Source of the DNA: Pseudoalteromonas rubra
Lineage (GTDB): Bacteria; Pseudomonadota; Gammaproteobacteria; Enterobacterales; Alteromonadaceae
Assembly: GCF_000238295.3 (NCBI RefSeq)
Contig: NZ_AHCD03000035.1
Location: forward strand, 806,001 to 870,000
Length of the DNA stretch: 64,000 nucleotides
Direction of reading: 5' to 3'
This document shows, in pieces, positions 61,583 to 64,000 of this stretch (position 1 is its first letter; the number at the start of each line of letters is the position of its first letter). The position numbers were made by a program, and so were the translations under genes. Under the pieces are notes generated by a model. The model searched no databases and was not told where the DNA came from. It saw only the letters and a list, made by a program, of their open reading frames with translations.

Positions 61583-61918
61583 TTAGGCCTTTTTCACGAA
61601 TTTCGCGGTGACCATCATTTCGCCTACACCATCGACCTTGCAATCCAGTTCGTGGTCTTTTTTGTCCAGAACACGACGAACCAGAGCTTTAGTGCCAATT
61701 TTGATCACCTGAGAGCTGCCTTTGATTTTCAGATCTTTGATCACAGTCACTTTGTCGCCGTCGGCCAGCAATGCGCCGTTGGCATCTTTCACTGTGATTA
61801 CGTCGTCTTCGTTGACTTCATTTGGGTTCCATTCATAGGCGCACTCCGGGCACACCAGATTACTTTGATCCTGATAAACGTATTCAGAATTACATTTCGG
61901 GCAAGGAGGTAAAGACAT
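61583..61918 (-). CDS. yjdM: YjdM (PhnA) family zinc-ribbon protein
   Basis: A 111-residue protein with an N-terminal zinc ribbon (PPCPKCNSEYVYQDQSNLVC then PECAYEW, two CxxC pairs) and a C-terminal SH3-like beta domain (NGALLADGDKVTVIKDLKIK, GTKALVRRVL). It matches E. coli YjdM (111 residues), once called PhnA although phosphonoacetate hydrolase activity is not established for it. No phosphonate genes are nearby. Confidence 0.94.
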   Translation of the reverse strand: MSLPPCPKCNSEYVYQDQSNLVCPECAYEWNPNEVNEDDVITVKDANGALLADGDKVTVIKDLKIKGSSQVIKIGTKALVRRVLDKKDHELDCKVDGVGEMMVTAKFVKKA

Positions 61919-62034
61919 GCTGACTTACTACATTTTGATTCATTTGGCCTGCATAGTAATGGCTCGCACGCGGATGTGCCAGTGCTAAGCCAATATTTAT
62001 TGATTTAGTGCAGACAAGAATAAACTGGTCAGTA

Positions 62035-62904
62035 CTATAAACTGCTTTTTGCATGCTCCATCACAGTCCGCACTCTGGCAGGCAGGATTGCACGTCGCGC
62101 TGTGCACAGATAAATTGTCTCGCTCACGGGTTGGTTCAGCACATGTATCCGTATTAGTTTTTGCCGGGCAAAGGCCTCAACCGCAAAAGCAGGTAAAACA
62201 CTGAACCCTATGCCCCGACTGACTGGTTCAAGGATCAGGCTTATCTGATTAGAAAACCCTCTGCGGGCAAACTGTGCGCAATGCCGGAACTGTGCAAAGT
62301 TCGCGCTGAGCAGCAATTCACTATGATGTGCGCCATCGGGGTGGTCGATGAATCCCAGTGACTGCAAGTTCTCCCAGCTCGGTTCAGCCACCTCAGCCGG
62401 CGTAACCAGCAACAAGGGTTCCGTCGCTATCGCCTCGCTCATTACCTCCGCAGACCTAGCCGCAACAGTGGTAAAACCCAGCTCAGCACTGCCATCGGCT
62501 ACGGCCTTTTCAATGGCCTGATTTGGCGCAAATCTGTGATCAATGACAAGCCCGGGATGATGGCTTTGTAACGTCAACAACTGCGGATAGAGCCTGAGCC
62601 CGAGGCTCCCGGGCGACATGACCCTGACTTCTCCTTCAAAAGGCGGATCCTCCCCGATACTGCATTCCAGTTCCGACAAATCTTGCAGTATCTTTAATGC
62701 CTGAATACGCAACCGTTTACCCGCTTCTGTCAGTACGACCTGTTTCCCATCACGCAGAAACAAGGCCACACCAAAGTGCGACTCTAACTTTTGTACATGC
62801 TGGCTCACACCTGACTGAGTCATATGCAAGTGTTCAGCCGTACGGGTAAAGTGCCCTATTTCCGTCAGGGTACAAAACGTGCGGAGCCAGGTGTTATTAA
62901 TCAT
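62035..62904 (-). CDS. LysR-family transcriptional regulator
   Basis: A 289-residue LysR-type regulator. The helix-turn-helix is GHFTRTAEHLHMTQSGVSQH then VQKLESHFG (about residues 17-45), followed by a type-2 periplasmic-binding-like effector domain. It is divergent from the VOC gene at 62998 with 93 AT-rich bases between them, the usual LysR arrangement, so the VOC gene is the likely target. The effector is unknown. Confidence 0.92.
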   Translation of the reverse strand: MINNTWLRTFCTLTEIGHFTRTAEHLHMTQSGVSQHVQKLESHFGVALFLRDGKQVVLTEAGKRLRIQALKILQDLSELECSIGEDPPFEGEVRVMSPGSLGLRLYPQLLTLQSHHPGLVIDHRFAPNQAIEKAVADGSAELGFTTVAARSAEVMSEAIATEPLLLVTPAEVAEPSWENLQSLGFIDHPDGAHHSELLLSANFAQFRHCAQFARRGFSNQISLILEPVSRGIGFSVLPAFAVEAFARQKLIRIHVLNQPVSETIYLCTARRAILPARVRTVMEHAKSSL

Positions 62905-62997
62905 TACAAAAAATACTTATTTTGATAATTTTTAATAATTTTACATTATAGCCTGACATTTGTAACCTGCTCACTATTCAAACACAGGAGCGTATTT

Positions 62998-63504
62998 ATG
63001 AACCAGGTTTACCCTCGCAACTTTTCACATATCGGTATCTCAGTGCCCGACCTTGAAAAAGCCGTTGAATTTTACACTCAGGTTATGGGCTGGTATGTGA
63101 TCATGGCCCCTACTGAGATCGTTGAAGACAGCAGCGCCATTGGTGAAATGTGCAGTGATGTATTTGGTCCTGGCTGGAAACGTTTTCGGATCGCACATCT
63201 GTCCACTGGCGATCGCATTGGTGTAGAGCTGTTCCAGTTTGATAACCAAACCAACCCGGATAACAACTTTGAATACTGGAAAACCGGTATTTTCCATTTT
63301 TGTGTACAAGACCCGGATGTTGAAGGCCTGGCAGATAAAATAGTGGCCGCAGGGGGCAAACGACGTATGGCAGAGCCGCGCTATTATTACCCCGGCGAAA
63401 AGCCCTACCGTATGATTTATATGGAAGATCCATTTGGTAATATCGTGGAAATATACAGCCACAGTTACGAGCTGATATACAGTGCCGGTGCATATCAGGA
63501 ATAG
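62998..63504 (+). CDS. VOC family protein (glyoxalase I/dioxygenase-like)
   Basis: A 168-residue vicinal-oxygen-chelate enzyme: the first module HIGISVPDLEKAVEFYTQVM (metal His about residue 12), ISTGDRIGVELF-type strands with Glu (GVELFQF about 80), a second module HFCVQDPDVEGLADKIVAAG and the final ligand in MEDPFGNIVEIYSHS (Glu about 155). Start supported by ACAGGAGCG. The probable regulator is the divergent LysR gene. Substrate unknown. Confidence 0.88.
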   Translation: MNQVYPRNFSHIGISVPDLEKAVEFYTQVMGWYVIMAPTEIVEDSSAIGEMCSDVFGPGWKRFRIAHLSTGDRIGVELFQFDNQTNPDNNFEYWKTGIFHFCVQDPDVEGLADKIVAAGGKRRMAEPRYYYPGEKPYRMIYMEDPFGNIVEIYSHSYELIYSAGAYQE

Positions 63505-63535
63505 CACCTGGCGGGGCCGTTCATAGCGGCCCTGC

Positions 63536-63730
63536 TTACTTAGGAGTTTGTTTGTTAGCCCCCCACAGGGCAACACCCAGCGCTATGCCAGCTCCGGCAC
63601 ACGGAGCAATAGAAAAAGCCAGAATATCAAATGCTACCCCAAACGTAACGCCAATCGCAGTCCCAATACCTGCACCAATTCCAATATACAAGCCCGGGTT
63701 AGGCTCGGCTTTCGCTTGCTTGTCTGTCAT
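63536..63730 (-). CDS. Small glycine-rich membrane protein
   Basis: A 64-residue protein with two glycine-zipper-like hydrophobic segments (GLYIGIGAGIGTAIGVTFGV and PCAGAGIALGVALWG) and short charged ends. AAGGAAATTTCC precedes the ATG. Function unknown; small proteins of this type are often membrane-stress or permeability related, but nothing here shows that. Confidence 0.65.
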   Translation of the reverse strand: MTDKQAKAEPNPGLYIGIGAGIGTAIGVTFGVAFDILAFSIAPCAGAGIALGVALWGANKQTPK

Positions 63731-63866
63731 GGAAATTTCCTTATCTTCACACTAGATAGGCTTAAATTTATACACAGACGCAGGCTAAGCACAATACAAA
63801 ATTGTATGCCAATCTCGTGCAAAAATACGATATGCTTTAATCGAGTGACGACAACCTCAGGTTTGT

Positions 63867-64000
63867 ATGCATATTTTACTAGTTGAAGACGACCCGGACA
63901 CGGCTGAATTTATCTGCGCCGGGCTTGCCCAGCACAATGCGCAAGTACAGCATTGTGACAACGCAGAGCGCGCCATGTTAAGCGCGTCAGCCCACGCATT
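63867..64000 (+). CDS. Response regulator, N-terminal part (cut by window edge)
   Basis: The first 44 codons of a receiver domain: MHILLVEDDPDTAEFICAGL then AQHNAQVQHCDNAERAMLSA. The acidic pocket (EDD, residues 7-9) is present; the phospho-acceptor Asp and output domain are beyond the window. The N-terminus is like OmpR/PhoB-type regulators, but the class cannot be decided. Confidence 0.82.
   Translation, partial: MHILLVEDDPDTAEFICAGLAQHNAQVQHCDNAERAMLSASAHA

Overview
The window looks like chromosomal DNA of a marine gammaproteobacterium of the Alteromonadales, most likely Pseudoalteromonas. Pointers are the DUF3450-ExbB-ExbB-ExbD-TonB operon, leucine dehydrogenase, a subtilisin with two PPC domains, a VC2046/SO_2500-type protein, a class I fumarase and the moderate, AT-leaning base composition. 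The assignment rests on gene content recognised by eye, not on a search.

Layout. 1-3.4 kb: TonB energy-transduction operon (minus strand, tonB cut by the window edge). 3.8-22.4 kb: mostly housekeeping genes: CAT-type acetyltransferase, leucine dehydrogenase, class I fumarase, pabB-nudL, sdaA, cysB, an NCS2 purine permease, a Sel1 protein, a SulA-like SOS gene with a LexA-type operator, ychJ, then eleven tandem tRNA-Tyr genes (17323-18486), ygjP, a pentapeptide/K+-channel fusion, an HD hydrolase and rlmI. 22.4-33 kb: a secreted subtilisin, then a loose string of small accessory genes (GNAT, VOC, ABM, alpha/beta hydrolase, S66 peptidase, membrane proteins), several visibly broken, closed by an AraC-type regulator. 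33.4-40.9 kb: exported hydrolases and a transporter (class C beta-lactamase-like, amidohydrolase, MFS/POT permease, a large lipoprotein with a zinc-peptidase motif). 41.2-53.3 kb: a minus-strand array of short single genes, several of whose stop codons are buried in attC-like 7-mers followed by imperfect hairpins. This looks like an integron cassette array without its integrase (a CALIN). 53.6-60.9 kb: a HlyD / ABC ATPase / MacB-like permease operon followed by an NtrC-type regulator and its histidine kinase, with a sigma-54-type promoter in front. 60.9-64 kb: lipocalin, YjdM, LysR/VOC divergent pair, a small membrane protein and the start of a response regulator.

Most notable: (1) the tRNA-Tyr array has 11 copies at a 107-108 bp period, and eight inner copies carry C instead of A at discriminator position 73, a known TyrRS identity position; (2) two copies of a 220-bp non-coding element with terminal inverted repeats (16424-16643 and, inverted, 41185-41404), both flanked by TTA, look like a MITE, and one sits exactly on the stop codon of a DUF5992 gene; (3) the attC-like cassette region; (4) the sigma-54 promoter plus direct repeats tying the efflux operon to the two-component system encoded behind it; (5) a periplasmic DJ-1/PfpI protein with Gly where the nucleophilic Cys should be.

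Gene functions are assigned from motifs and family resemblance; none was confirmed by search.
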